From: Brevundimonas sp. 357
GTDB lineage: Bacteria > Pseudomonadota > Alphaproteobacteria > Caulobacterales > Caulobacteraceae
Assembly: GCF_003938605.1 (NCBI RefSeq)
Contig: NZ_RHWX01000006.1
Location: 124,001-188,000 of the forward strand
Direction of reading: 5' to 3'
Length of the DNA: 64,000 nucleotides
Below, in pieces: positions 1-8,843 of this stretch. A program made the position numbers and the translations under genes. Position 1 is the first letter of the stretch. Each line of letters starts with the position of its first letter. The notes below the pieces were generated by a model. It did not search any database. It worked only from the letters and a program-made list of their open reading frames with translations, and was not told the origin of the DNA.

Positions 1-108
1 AAGCGCGTCTGGCCGCGCAGACCGCAACCGACGGCGCCCCAACACCCCGATAACGGTCCAAGACAGCGCCCGCTAAGGGTCGAAAGCTGACATTGACGGA
101 TGCTGCAG

Positions 109-714
109 CTAATCGCTCAGTTCTGGAATGAGCGTGCTGAGTGTGGCGCCGGGGGTCCAAAGCGCGGCATTCCACCCGCGCGCACGCGCGGCTTCGACAT
201 TTTTTGCAATGTCGTCGATGAAGGCGATTGCCGACGCGGGCAAATCCACGCGTTGCTCTACCGCTGCATAGAAATCCTGTGACGGTTTCGAAACGCCAAG
301 CTGTGCGGCGTAGTGCATGTCGTCAAACCGGTCGCGAAGCTTGAGCGTATCCCACAGATAGGACGCGCGTTCATGCTCCTGAACGGTCGCCAGGTGCAGC
401 GGCACGCCTGACGCCCGGACCTCAGCCAGTTGCAGCAGCAGGGCCTCGTCCAGATGGGCGTCGCCTTCGAACCAGTAGCGGATCAGCTGATCACAGCTGA
501 CATGCGGCGCGACGTCCGCGAGCGCGGGCGCCAATCGGTCCCGCAGCGTTGCGCGGCCATGAACGACGTCGTCCCACCACGGCTTGAAGAAGCGGTCTTG
601 CAGCGCTTGGCGCGGAATACCCAGATCCTCTTCAATACGAGCGGACCATCCTGATGGATCGGGGTGACGAACCACGACGCCATCGACATCCACCATCAAC
701 ACGGCCGGTTTCAT
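109..714 (-). CDS. HAD-family hydrolase
   Basis: Predicted 201-residue cytosolic HAD-superfamily phosphatase. Motif I is visible at the N-terminus (VDVDGVVV, residues 8-15), and a motif IV-like FIDDIAKNVEAA lies near residue 165, as expected for the metal-binding acidic pair. The helical cap insert between them fits small HAD hydrolases of the GPH/epoxide hydrolase-N type. The substrate cannot be read from the sequence. It stands alone, with a roughly 225-bp gap before the next gene on the opposite strand. The family call is firm and the substrate unknown. Confidence 0.85.
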   Translation of the reverse strand: MKPAVLMVDVDGVVVRHPDPSGWSARIEEDLGIPRQALQDRFFKPWWDDVVHGRATLRDRLAPALADVAPHVSCDQLIRYWFEGDAHLDEALLLQLAEVRASGVPLHLATVQEHERASYLWDTLKLRDRFDDMHYAAQLGVSKPSQDFYAAVEQRVDLPASAIAFIDDIAKNVEAARARGWNAALWTPGATLSTLIPELSD

Positions 715-939
715 CAGACCTGCAGCCCATCACACCTCGAGACAGAGGCATTCTGCTGGTTTGCAATCCGGCTGCAAGAGACGCGAAACGAGGTTCGCTT
801 ATAGATCGGGGGAGACGTCACTGGCGAAGGGCGAGCGATCCTGCCCCTGCTATCGCACACGTCCCAAAATCCCCTGTTAACCCGCGACGGGGCACCCTCA
901 GCGTCTTGGCCGGGAATCAGTTCGGTCGAAGGAGCCGGG

Positions 940-2286
940 ATGGCGGACCTGTCGGGCGTCCAGAGGGCCGCCTTGGCCCATTTGATCGAACGGTGTCCGG
1001 ACCGGATCCTGTCGCAGCTGCTGGGGCTGGCGGGAGCGATGGCGGGCGACCGGGCGGGCGCGATGCGCGAAATGGTCGAGGTCGAGTTGCTGGACCGTCG
1101 TCGTCGCGATGTCGCTTTCGGGCCTCTGGCCCCGTTGTTTCATCCGCGTGAAGACGGGCTGGGCGGGCTGGATTTTCCGGCGGACCTCCTGGTGCGGCTG
1201 TGGCGCGCGGCGACGCGCGGCGAGCCTGAGCTGCTGCCTCAGCTGGATCGCGACGACGACCTGTCGCGCATGGTCGCCGACCGCCTGTGCCACAGCGCCG
1301 CCGTGGTGCTGCGCGATGCGTCGGACGTGGTCTGGCCGGACGTCGGGCCGGAGCGGGTCGAGACCATGGCGGCCTGTCTGGATCTGGCGCCGGTGATGCG
1401 GCGGGCGCTGCCGTATCTGCCGGCTTGGATCGGACGGCCGGGCGTCGCCGAGCTGGCGGAACTGAAGCTGGCTTTGCGGCAGGCTTCGGCGGTTGGTCCG
1501 GGCGGCGTCGAGCGGCTGCTTGAGATTGTCTTCGCCCATATGCCGGACGCGCGGCTGATGTTGCGTGTGCTCAGCTTGATCGGCGCGTCAGGGCGCGAGG
1601 CGGCGACTGGGCGTGAGGAAGCGGATCGATTGATCGATCGGGTCGTGTCGGCCTTGGCGCAGCGCGCCGCCGAGGTCGTCGCACTCAACCCCGTCGCAGA
1701 TGAGAATGAGCATAGGCGGCTGGCGGCCGGGCTGAACTGGTGCGCTGAAACCCTGGCCGAGATTGATGTCGCACTGTCGCTTGGAACCGACAGCGTCCGG
1801 GCCAAGGCCGTGCGTCAGGCGCGCCTGAAAATAGCGCTGCGCCTGTCCGAGCATTTCGCCGCAGCGGAGAAGGCGGTCGACGCGGTTCTGCCGGTCGAAC
1901 GGACGGCTTTGGCGGGACGGATGACGCGGCCTACCCCGCGTCTGGATCAGGCGCCGGACCTGCAGGCGGCGGCGAAGGCGCGTGCGCTTTTGGCGCTGAC
2001 GGGGCAGGTGCGCGACATCACTGCGGTGTTCGGCTGTGAAGCCGAGCGCCGCCAGACGGCCGAGGCCCTGACCGGGCGGTTGGCGACCTGGGCGGATGAG
2101 GCGATCGAGCGGTTGAACGACGGCCGGGCCACGGATGAGGTCGTGGCGCGCAAGCGCATCGGACTGACCGCCGAACTTCTGGGCCTGCTCGGAGCGCGGG
2201 ACGCTTCGCGCACGGTGCGGCGGCGATTGGCTATTGCAGGTTCCAACGCAGGTGCGGCGTCGCGCGCCTCGCCTCCGGCCGCCTGA
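940..2286 (+). CDS. Conserved hypothetical helical protein upstream of ccmI
   Basis: A 448-residue protein of mostly alpha-helical, Leu/Ala/Arg-rich composition, with no signal peptide or membrane segment. I do not recognise a domain with certainty; the all-helical make-up resembles DUF2336-type proteins of alphaproteobacteria, but this is weak. The ATG follows a GGAG ribosome-binding site (ggagccgggATG). It ends 18 bp before ccmI on the same strand and may be co-transcribed with the cytochrome c maturation genes, which does not by itself give it a function. Confidence 0.75.
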   Translation: MADLSGVQRAALAHLIERCPDRILSQLLGLAGAMAGDRAGAMREMVEVELLDRRRRDVAFGPLAPLFHPREDGLGGLDFPADLLVRLWRAATRGEPELLPQLDRDDDLSRMVADRLCHSAAVVLRDASDVVWPDVGPERVETMAACLDLAPVMRRALPYLPAWIGRPGVAELAELKLALRQASAVGPGGVERLLEIVFAHMPDARLMLRVLSLIGASGREAATGREEADRLIDRVVSALAQRAAEVVALNPVADENEHRRLAAGLNWCAETLAEIDVALSLGTDSVRAKAVRQARLKIALRLSEHFAAAEKAVDAVLPVERTALAGRMTRPTPRLDQAPDLQAAAKARALLALTGQVRDITAVFGCEAERRQTAEALTGRLATWADEAIERLNDGRATDEVVARKRIGLTAELLGLLGARDASRTVRRRLAIAGSNAGAASRASPPAA

Positions 2287-2304
2287 TCCGCTACAGCGGC
2301 GGCC

Positions 2305-3123
2305 ATGACGATCTTCTGGATCATGACGGCCCTGGCGACGGCGCTGGCGGGCCTGGCGGTGCTGTCCGCCGCGCGACGCGGGGCGGAGGCCGAGAGCGTG
2401 GCGGATCGCGACGCGGGCGCGCGCGAACTGGCCGAGCTGGACCGGCTGAAGGCGCGGGGCCTGCTGGACGAGGCGAGCTGGACCGCCGCGCGAGCCGAAG
2501 CGGGCCGTCGCCTGCTGGCCGCCCACCGCGCGGATCGCCGTCCGGTGTCGCGCTCGGCCGACCGCTATTGGGTGCTGGGCGGGATCGGAGCGGCCGCCGC
2601 CGCGTCGCTGGGCCTCTATGTCGTCTTCGGCGCGCCCGGCATGAAGGATCAGGCCTATGAGACCCGCGTGCGCGAATGGGCCTCGACGCCTGAGGCGCTG
2701 GAGCCGGCGCAGGTCGCGGCCGTGCTGGGGCAGGTGGTCAAGGATCGACCCGACGACCGTCTGGCCCTGACCATGCTGGGCGCCGCCCGGTTCGAGGCGG
2801 GCGACCCCATCGGCGCGGCCTCGGCCTTCCGCCGCGCCCTGGCCATCCAGCCGGACGACGCCCAGAGCTGGGCGCGGCTGGGCGAAAGCCTGGTGCGGGC
2901 CAATGACGGCGTGGTCGACGGCGACGCCGAGGCGGCCTTCCGCCAGGCGGTCAAGCTGGATCCCGACCAGTTGGGCGCGCGCTTCTATCTGGGCGAGGCC
3001 GCCCTGGCGCGCGGCGACCGGGCCGAAGCCGAGGCCATGTGGACGCCGTTGATCGCCGTGCTGGCGCCGTCGGATCCGCGCCGCGCCGACCTGCAGAACC
3101 GCCTGGCCGAGGCCGTCCGATGA
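2305..3123 (+). CDS. ccmI: Cytochrome c maturation protein CcmI
   Basis: A 272-residue CcmI, the apocytochrome c chaperone of System I cytochrome c maturation. It has an N-terminal membrane segment (about residues 3-20), a cytoplasmic loop with the conserved ELDRL-ARGLLDE pattern near residues 45-57, a second membrane segment (about 88-110) and a periplasmic region of TPR-like repeats (from about residue 140, including LTMLGAARFEAGD and WARLGESLVRAND). It leads a run of ccm genes on one strand, which supports the call. Its role is to hold the apocytochrome C-terminus for haem ligation by CcmF/CcmH. Confidence 0.9.
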   Translation: MTIFWIMTALATALAGLAVLSAARRGAEAESVADRDAGARELAELDRLKARGLLDEASWTAARAEAGRRLLAAHRADRRPVSRSADRYWVLGGIGAAAAASLGLYVVFGAPGMKDQAYETRVREWASTPEALEPAQVAAVLGQVVKDRPDDRLALTMLGAARFEAGDPIGAASAFRRALAIQPDDAQSWARLGESLVRANDGVVDGDAEAAFRQAVKLDPDQLGARFYLGEAALARGDRAEAEAMWTPLIAVLAPSDPRRADLQNRLAEAVR

Positions 3124-3190
3124 GCCGTTGGCCCGACCTTAACCTCGCCCTATACGCGGTGGTGTTTTCCGCCGTCCCCGGATCGCCGAC

Positions 3191-3688
3191 ATGAGCTGGT
3201 TGCCCAAATCGCCCAAGGCGCGCCGCCGCCTGTGGGTCGTCATCGCTGCGGCGCCGGTGCTGGCGCTGGCCGTCGGCCTGTCGCTGTGGGCGATGAAGGA
3301 CAATGTGACCTTCTTCTACTCCCCCTCGGAGGTGACGCCGCAGAAGGTTCCGGCCGGTCAGATGATCCGTCTGGGCGGTCTGGTCGAGGCGGGCAGCGTG
3401 CACAAGGCCGCCGACGGCTCGGTCGTCTTCGTCGTCACCGACAACGGGGCGACGGCGCAGGTGATCTATCACGGCGATCTGCCCGACCTGTTCCGCGAGG
3501 GGCAGGGCATTGTGGCGCAGGGCGCCTTCCGCCCCGACCGCACCTTCGAGGCCAGCCAGGTGCTGGCCAAGCACGACGAGACCTATATGCCGCGCGAAGT
3601 CGCCGACCGGCTGAAGGAAAAGGGCGAGTGGCGGCCCGAGGGCGACGAGGCCGCGCCCGCCGCCGCAACCGTGCAGCAGGGGGCCTGA
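3191..3688 (+). CDS. ccmE: Haem chaperone CcmE
   Basis: A 165-residue CcmE, the periplasmic haem chaperone that binds haem covalently and passes it to CcmF. It has an N-terminal membrane anchor (about residues 13-34), an OB-fold core with the IRLGGLVEAGSV segment, and the haem-binding motif KHDETYMP, where His128 is the covalent haem ligand and Tyr132 the conserved axial residue. The length is normal for the family. The gene lies 67 bp after ccmI and 3 bp before ccmF. Confidence 0.96.
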   Translation: MSWLPKSPKARRRLWVVIAAAPVLALAVGLSLWAMKDNVTFFYSPSEVTPQKVPAGQMIRLGGLVEAGSVHKAADGSVVFVVTDNGATAQVIYHGDLPDLFREGQGIVAQGAFRPDRTFEASQVLAKHDETYMPREVADRLKEKGEWRPEGDEAAPAAATVQQGA

Positions 3689-3691
3689 GCC

Positions 3692-5701
3692 TTGATCGTC
3701 GAACTGGGCGCCTTCGCCCTGATCCTGGCGCTGGTGCTGTCGGTGCTCAGCCTGGCGCTGACCACGGCGGGCCGTCTGCGGTTCAGCCCGGTGCTGGCCG
3801 GGGCGGGGGGCGGCGCCATGCTGGCCTCGGCCGCGGCGATCGCCCTGGCCTTCGCCGCCCTGATCTACGCCTTCGTGGTGTCGGACTTCTCGGTGTCGAA
3901 CGTGGCCATGAACAGCCACACCGACAAGCCGGTCTTCTACAAGGTCGCCGCCGCCTGGGGCAGCCATGAAGGCTCCCTGCTGCTGTGGTGTCTGGTGATG
4001 ACGGTCTTCGGCGGGGCGCTGGCGTTGGCGCGCGGCCTGCCGTTCGGGCTGAAGACCTCGGCCGTGGCCGTGCAGGCGGCCCTGTCGAGCCTGTTCCTGG
4101 CCTTCGCCGCCTTCACCTCCAACCCCTTCTTCCGGCTGGATCCGGCGCCGGTGCAGGGCGCGTCGCTGAACCCCCTGCTGCAGGATCCGGCGCTGGCGGT
4201 GCACCCGCCGCTGCTCTACGGCGGCTATGTCGGCTTTTCGGTCTGCTTCTCGCTGGCGGTCGCCGCCCTGATCGAGAAGCGCGTCGATCCGGCGTGGGGC
4301 CGCTGGGTGCGGCCGTGGGCGCTGGCGTCCTGGGCCCTGCTCACCGTCGGCATCGCCCTGGGCTCCTTTTGGGCCTATTACGAACTGGGCTGGGGCGGCT
4401 GGTGGTTCTGGGATCCGGTCGAGAACGCCAGCTTCATGCCGTGGCTGGCGGGCGCGGCCCTGCTGCACTCGGCCATTGTGACAGAGCGGCGCGGGGCGCT
4501 GGCGGGCTGGACGGTCTTTCTGGCGATTCTGGCCTTCACCTTCTCCATGCTGGGCGCCTTCCTGGTGCGCTCGGGCGTGCTGACCTCCGTCCACGCCTTC
4601 GCCGTCGATCCCCAGCGGGGGATGATGTTGCTGGCCATCCTGGGCGTGGCGGCGGGCGCGGCCTTCATCCTGTTCGCCTTGCGCGCCCCGGCCATCCGCT
4701 CGGGCGCCGCCTTCGCCCCGGTCAGTCGTGAAGGCGCGCTGGTGCTGAACAACCTGTTCCTGACGGCGGCGGCGGCCACGGTGCTGTTGGGCACCCTGTA
4801 TCCGCTCATTCTGGAAGGCGTGACGGGGGCGACCATTTCGGTCGGCCCGCCCTATTTCAACGCCGTCTTCAACCCGTTGATGATCGTCGCCTGTCTGATC
4901 CTGCCCGCCGGGCCGCTGTTGGCCTGGAAGCGGGGCGATCTGAAAGGCGCCCTGCAGCGCCTGTGGCTGGCCGCCGCCCTGGCCATCGCCGCCGCCTTCG
5001 CCGCCTTCTTCCTGTTCGAGCCGAAGAAGGCGCTGGCCGCCGCAGGGCTGGGCGTCGGCGCCTGGCTGATCGGCGGGGCGCTGGCGGAGCTGGGCGTGCG
5101 CACCAAAGCCTTCCGCGCGCCCTTGGCTGAGACGCTGCGCCGCGCCAAGGGCCTGCCGCTGGGCGCCTGGGGCATGGCGCTGGCCCACGCCGGTCTGGGC
5201 GTCTTCATCCTGGGGGCCGTGGTCGAGACCAGTTTCAAGGCCGAGGCTGCGCTCGCCCTGCCGCTGGGCGGTGAAGTCGCCGCCGGACCGTGGAAGGCGC
5301 GGCTGGACGCGGTTCAGGTCATCGAGGGGCCGAACTATCTGGCCGAGCAGGGCCGTCTGACCATCATGCCGGTCGACGGCCGCGCGCCCGAGCGCGTCAT
5401 CACCGCCGAGCGCCGCTTCTTCCCGGCGGGCGGCCAGACGACGACCGAGGTCGGCCTCGACTTCCGCGGCCTAGACGACGTTTACGCGGTCATGGGCGAC
5501 CGCGCGGCGACGGATACGGGGGAGCGCGCCTGGATCGTGCGCATCTATTACAACCCGTGGGCGCGGCTGATCTTCCTGGGACCGGCGTTGATGGCGCTGG
5601 GCGGGCTGATCTCCCTGCTGGACCGGCGCCTGCGCGTCGGGGCGGGTTCGCGCGTGAAGAAGGCCGCCCAGCCGAGCGAGCCAGTCGAGGCGCAGGCGTG
5701 A
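3692..5701 (+). CDS. ccmF: Haem lyase subunit CcmF
   Basis: A 669-residue polytopic membrane protein of the HCP family. The tryptophan-rich WWD signature (GWGGWWFWDPVENASFMPWL) lies near residues 232-251, with the expected multiple transmembrane helices and conserved periplasmic histidines. With CcmH it forms the haem lyase that attaches haem to CXXCH motifs. The start is a TTG codon 3 bp after the ccmE stop (MIVELGAFALILAL); no better ATG keeps the first membrane helix. The stop overlaps the ccmH start (GTGA), which implies translational coupling. Confidence 0.96.
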   Translation: MIVELGAFALILALVLSVLSLALTTAGRLRFSPVLAGAGGGAMLASAAAIALAFAALIYAFVVSDFSVSNVAMNSHTDKPVFYKVAAAWGSHEGSLLLWCLVMTVFGGALALARGLPFGLKTSAVAVQAALSSLFLAFAAFTSNPFFRLDPAPVQGASLNPLLQDPALAVHPPLLYGGYVGFSVCFSLAVAALIEKRVDPAWGRWVRPWALASWALLTVGIALGSFWAYYELGWGGWWFWDPVENASFMPWLAGAALLHSAIVTERRGALAGWTVFLAILAFTFSMLGAFLVRSGVLTSVHAFAVDPQRGMMLLAILGVAAGAAFILFALRAPAIRSGAAFAPVSREGALVLNNLFLTAAAATVLLGTLYPLILEGVTGATISVGPPYFNAVFNPLMIVACLILPAGPLLAWKRGDLKGALQRLWLAAALAIAAAFAAFFLFEPKKALAAAGLGVGAWLIGGALAELGVRTKAFRAPLAETLRRAKGLPLGAWGMALAHAGLGVFILGAVVETSFKAEAALALPLGGEVAAGPWKARLDAVQVIEGPNYLAEQGRLTIMPVDGRAPERVITAERRFFPAGGQTTTEVGLDFRGLDDVYAVMGDRAATDTGERAWIVRIYYNPWARLIFLGPALMALGGLISLLDRRLRVGAGSRVKKAAQPSEPVEAQA

Positions 5702-6180
5702 GGCGCGCCGCCGCCCTGTTCGCCGCCGTCTTGCTGGCCGGCGCCGCCGCGCCCGCGCTGGCTGAGCCGCCGCCTGCGCCTGACCTGCCCCTGGCCGATC
5801 CGGCCCAGGAGGCCCGCGCCCGCGCCCTGTTCGGCGACATCCGCTGCGTCGTCTGCCAGCACGAATCCATCGCCGACAGCCCGGCCGGCATCGCCGCCGA
5901 CCTGCGCGGTCTGGTGCGCGAACAGATCGCCGCCGGAAAGACCGACGACGAGATCAAGGCCGACCTGCTGCGCCGCTACGGCGACTATGTGCTGTTCAAG
6001 CCGCCGCTGCGGATCGGCACCTGGCTGTTGTGGTTCGGCCCCTTCGCCCTAGCGGCGGGGGCGGGCGTGGTGCTGGTCCTGCGGGCGCGTCGGCGCAGTG
6101 CGGGCGAGGCCGCGCCCCTGACGCCGGAAGAAGAACGCGCCCTGGCCGCCCTGACGGCGGACGACGAAGCGGGGCGCTGA
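5698..6180 (+). CDS. ccmH: Cytochrome c maturation thioredoxin-like protein CcmH (CcmL type)
   Basis: A 160-residue protein from a GTG codon that overlaps the ccmF stop. It has a signal peptide (about residues 1-22, ending ALAEP), the RCVVCQ redox motif with Cys50 and Cys53, the conserved GD-YVLFKPP stretch, and one C-terminal membrane anchor, exactly the CcmH/CcmL layout. It reduces the apocytochrome CXXCH cysteines before haem attachment. No ccmG (DsbE) gene follows, although ccmG normally lies between ccmF and ccmH. The longer frame that begins at 5290 inside ccmF is an artefact. Confidence 0.93.
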   Translation: MRRAAALFAAVLLAGAAAPALAEPPPAPDLPLADPAQEARARALFGDIRCVVCQHESIADSPAGIAADLRGLVREQIAAGKTDDEIKADLLRRYGDYVLFKPPLRIGTWLLWFGPFALAAGAGVVLVLRARRRSAGEAAPLTPEEERALAALTADDEAGR

Positions 6181-6201
6181 GCTACGCCCTATCTCCCGCT
6201 C

Positions 6202-6283
6202 ATCCCGGCGGCCGCCGGGATCCAGGTCTTTGGGTGTAAACGTGGCGGATGATGTTCTCACTGAGCCCCGGCGTCCGCCGGGG
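6202..6283. repeat. Pair of GC-rich extragenic palindromes
   Basis: Two palindromes fill the gap after ccmH. ATCCCGGCGGCCGCCGGGAT at 6202-6221 is a perfect 20-bp palindrome. CCCCGGCG-TC-CGCCGGGG lies at 6266-6283. No T-tract follows either, so they are not classical terminators. They look like REP-type extragenic palindromes of the kind scattered in Caulobacterales genomes. The rest of the 6181-6478 gap shows nothing clear. Confidence 0.7.
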
Positions 6284-6478
6284 TGAACGGGGAGAAGGGG
6301 CTGGCTCCTGTGCGTTTGGAAAGCCTTTTGCCGCCTTCCTGACGCAGACGCGCCACACCGCGAACGACGATCAGGAACAATCATCGCGACGGCGTGCATT
6401 GGCTTGAGCCGTAACGCCCTATATCCATGGGCGAACGGAGCTTTTCCGTATCCGCCAGTAGAGACTGCAAGGACGACG

Positions 6479-8029
6479 ATGCTGAAACGCAAGGAGTTCA
6501 TTCTGGGGGCCGCTGTCGGCCTGACCTTCGCCGCCGCCGCGACGGCGGGCGGGGTCATCACCTGGCCGGGCGCCGAAGCCGCGCCCGCCGCCAAGGTCGG
6601 ACAGCTGGTTCCCTCGGCCGGGGCCGGAGCCTTGGCCTTCGCCCCGCCGCAGGGCGCGCCGCTCAGCTTCGCCGACATCTTCCAGCAGGTCGCCCCCGCC
6701 GTGGTGCAGATCGACGTGAAGACCCGCGTCCAGCGTCCGCGCGGCGGCGTGTTCCAGATTCCCGGCTTCGGCGCCGTGCCCATCCCCGGCGCGCCGGGCG
6801 GCTCGGGCGAGGGTGAGGAAGATAACTCGACCACGGCGATGGGCGCCGGTTCGGGCTTCCTGATCTCGGCCGACGGCTTCATCGTCACCAACAACCACGT
6901 CGTCGAGAACGCCGAGGAGATCAGCGTCAAGTTCAGCGACGGCCGTGAGTTGAAGGGCAAGCTGATCGGCCGCGACGAGGGCACCGACCTGGCGGTCATC
7001 AAGGTCGAGGGGTCGGCCTTCCCCTTCGTCAGCTTTGAAGAAAGCGCCGAGCCGCGCGTCGGCGACTGGGTCATCGCCGTGGGCAACCCCTTCGGCCTGG
7101 GCGGCACGGCGACGGCGGGCATCGTTTCGGCCAAGTCGCGCGACATCGACCCGGTCGGCTACAACGAATATCTGCAGATCGACGCGGCCATCAACCGGGG
7201 CAACTCGGGCGGGCCGACCTTCGACATCTATGGCCGCGTGATCGGGGTGAACACGGCGATCTTCTCGCCGTCGGGCGGCTCGGTCGGCATCGGCTTCGCC
7301 ATCCCGGCCAGCACGGCCAAGGCTGTCACCGACAAGCTTATGCGCGGCGAAAGCGTCGAGCGCGGCTATCTGGGCGTGCAGATCCAGACCCTGTCCAAGG
7401 AGGCGGCCGCCGCCCTGGGGCTGAATGAAGACACCAAGGGCGCCTATGTCGCCGAGGTGACGGCCGGCGCCCCTGGCGAACGTGGCGGGATGCAGATCGG
7501 CGATGTGGTCGTCAGCGTGAACGGCGATGCGGTCGACAGCTCGACCGAACTGACACGCCGCGTGGCCCGCGCCAAGCCCGGCGACACGCTGCGGCTGGAA
7601 GTTCTGCGCGACGGCAAGCGCCAGACGTTGAACATCCGCGCGGGCACCCGTCCGTCGGAAGCCGAACTGAACGGCGGCCAGGATTCGGGCGCTCAGCAAC
7701 CGGGCGAGGACGGCGCGGCTGTCGGCCAGTCGATCGAGGGCATGACGGTGACGCCGATCACTGCGGCCCTGCGTCAGCGCTATTCCATCCCCGACGGCAC
7801 TGAGGGCGTCGTTCTCACCGCCGTGGCGCCTCGTTCGGAGGCGGGCAAACTCGGAATGCGCCCCGGCTTCGTAATCCAGCGCGCCAACAACCGTGTGGTC
7901 CGCTCGGAAGCGGATCTGAAGGCGGCCGTTGATGCGGCACGGACGGCGGGACGGCCGGGGGTCTTCCTGCTGATCCGGACACCGGCGGGCAATACCTCGA
8001 CGGTTCTGCCCTTCGCCAAGTCTGAATAA
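6479..8029 (+). CDS. degP: DegP/HtrA-family periplasmic serine protease (Do)
   Basis: A 516-residue trypsin-like protease and chaperone for misfolded envelope proteins. It has an N-terminal signal/anchor (about residues 7-27), a protease domain with catalytic His140 (TNNHVVENA), Asp170 (GTDLAVIK) and Ser243 (GNSGGP), then two PDZ domains (about residues 295-390 and 425-510). The ATG at 6479 was chosen because it directly precedes the signal sequence; the frame is open upstream to 6404 but that part looks non-coding. Next on the strand is an OmpR-type two-component system, which may or may not regulate it. Confidence 0.95.
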   Translation: MLKRKEFILGAAVGLTFAAAATAGGVITWPGAEAAPAAKVGQLVPSAGAGALAFAPPQGAPLSFADIFQQVAPAVVQIDVKTRVQRPRGGVFQIPGFGAVPIPGAPGGSGEGEEDNSTTAMGAGSGFLISADGFIVTNNHVVENAEEISVKFSDGRELKGKLIGRDEGTDLAVIKVEGSAFPFVSFEESAEPRVGDWVIAVGNPFGLGGTATAGIVSAKSRDIDPVGYNEYLQIDAAINRGNSGGPTFDIYGRVIGVNTAIFSPSGGSVGIGFAIPASTAKAVTDKLMRGESVERGYLGVQIQTLSKEAAAALGLNEDTKGAYVAEVTAGAPGERGGMQIGDVVVSVNGDAVDSSTELTRRVARAKPGDTLRLEVLRDGKRQTLNIRAGTRPSEAELNGGQDSGAQQPGEDGAAVGQSIEGMTVTPITAALRQRYSIPDGTEGVVLTAVAPRSEAGKLGMRPGFVIQRANNRVVRSEADLKAAVDAARTAGRPGVFLLIRTPAGNTSTVLPFAKSE

Positions 8030-8094
8030 GGCGTAACTCACGGGATCGGCGGCGATGCGCTAACATCGCCGCCGAATCTTTTTTGGGAGGCTGC

Positions 8095-8766
8095 ATGCGT
8101 ATTCTGGTGGTTGAGGACGACGCTGAAGCCGCGACCGCCATGGTGCGCGGCCTGAGCGAGGCCGGGCACGAAGTCACCCATGCGGTGGACGGCGCCTTCG
8201 GCCTGCTTGAGTCGCAGAAGGGCGGCTACGACGTCTATGTCGTGGACCGCATGATGCCGCGCCTGGACGGTGTCGGCATGGTCGAGACCATCCGCAAGGG
8301 CGGCGACCAGACGCCGGTCCTGTTCCTGTCCGCCCTGGGCGAGGTCGAGGACCGCGTCACGGGTCTGAAGGCGGGCGCCGACGACTATCTGGTCAAGCCC
8401 TATGCCCTGGCCGAACTGGTCGCGCGGGTCGAGGCCCTGTCGCGCCGCCGCGAGACGGGCGGGGTCCAGACCGTGCTCAAGGTCGGCGACCTGGAGATGA
8501 ACCTGATCGCCCGCACCGTCCACCGCGACGGCCAGGAGATCGACCTGCAGCCGCGCGAGTTCCAGCTGCTGGAGTTCCTGATGCGCCACGCGGGCCAGTC
8601 GGTCACGCGCACCATGCTGCTGGAGAAGGTCTGGGAGTACCACTTCGACCCTCAGACCAACGTCATCGACGTGCACATCAGCCGCCTGCGCTCCAAGATC
8701 GACAAGGGTTTCGACAGGGCCATGCTGCAGACCGTGCGCGGTGCGGGGTACCGGCTGGAGGCGTAA
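8095..8766 (+). CDS. OmpR-family response regulator
   Basis: A 223-residue two-component response regulator. The receiver domain (residues 1-115) has the acidic pair Asp8-Asp9, phosphoacceptor Asp51 (VVDRMMPRLDG) and the conserved lysine in DYLVKPYA. The C-terminal winged-helix DNA-binding domain (about 130-220) carries the usual VTRTMLLEKVW and NVIDVHISRLRSKID motifs. The ATG at 8095 has a GGGAGG ribosome-binding site. Its partner kinase starts at 9238, but a DUF559 gene framed by inverted repeats separates the two. Confidence 0.93.
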   Translation: MRILVVEDDAEAATAMVRGLSEAGHEVTHAVDGAFGLLESQKGGYDVYVVDRMMPRLDGVGMVETIRKGGDQTPVLFLSALGEVEDRVTGLKAGADDYLVKPYALAELVARVEALSRRRETGGVQTVLKVGDLEMNLIARTVHRDGQEIDLQPREFQLLEFLMRHAGQSVTRTMLLEKVWEYHFDPQTNVIDVHISRLRSKIDKGFDRAMLQTVRGAGYRLEA

Positions 8767-8776
8767 GGCGCGCAAT

Positions 8777-8835
8777 CTTTCTCCCTCCCCTTCATGGGGA
8801 GGGTGGCCGGCGCAGCCGGTCGGGTGGGGAGGGCT
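8777..8835. repeat. Left inverted repeat of DUF559 unit
   Basis: A 59-bp sequence that is a near-perfect inverted copy of 9176-9232. It starts CTTTCTCCCTCCCCTTCATG, contains its own palindrome (CCTCCCC-TTCAT-GGGGAGG), and ends GGGTGGGGAGGGCT. The outer 27 bp and inner 14 bp match the right copy exactly; the middle differs slightly. It begins 11 bp after the response regulator stop. Confidence 0.9.
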
Positions 8836-8843
8836 TGCAAATC

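Noticed and set aside
2951-5188. A 745-codon open frame on the minus strand over ccmF
   Set aside because: Composition is Gly/Gln/Arg/His-rich and typical of an antisense shadow in high-GC DNA. The plus-strand CcmF has clear family motifs.
5290-5697. N-terminal extension of the ccmH frame into ccmF
   Set aside because: The extension is Arg/Gly-rich and overlaps ccmF in another phase. The GTG at 5698 gives a proper signal peptide.
6202-6283. Rho-independent terminator after ccmH
   Set aside because: Both palindromes lack a following T-tract on either strand, so they are listed as repeats.
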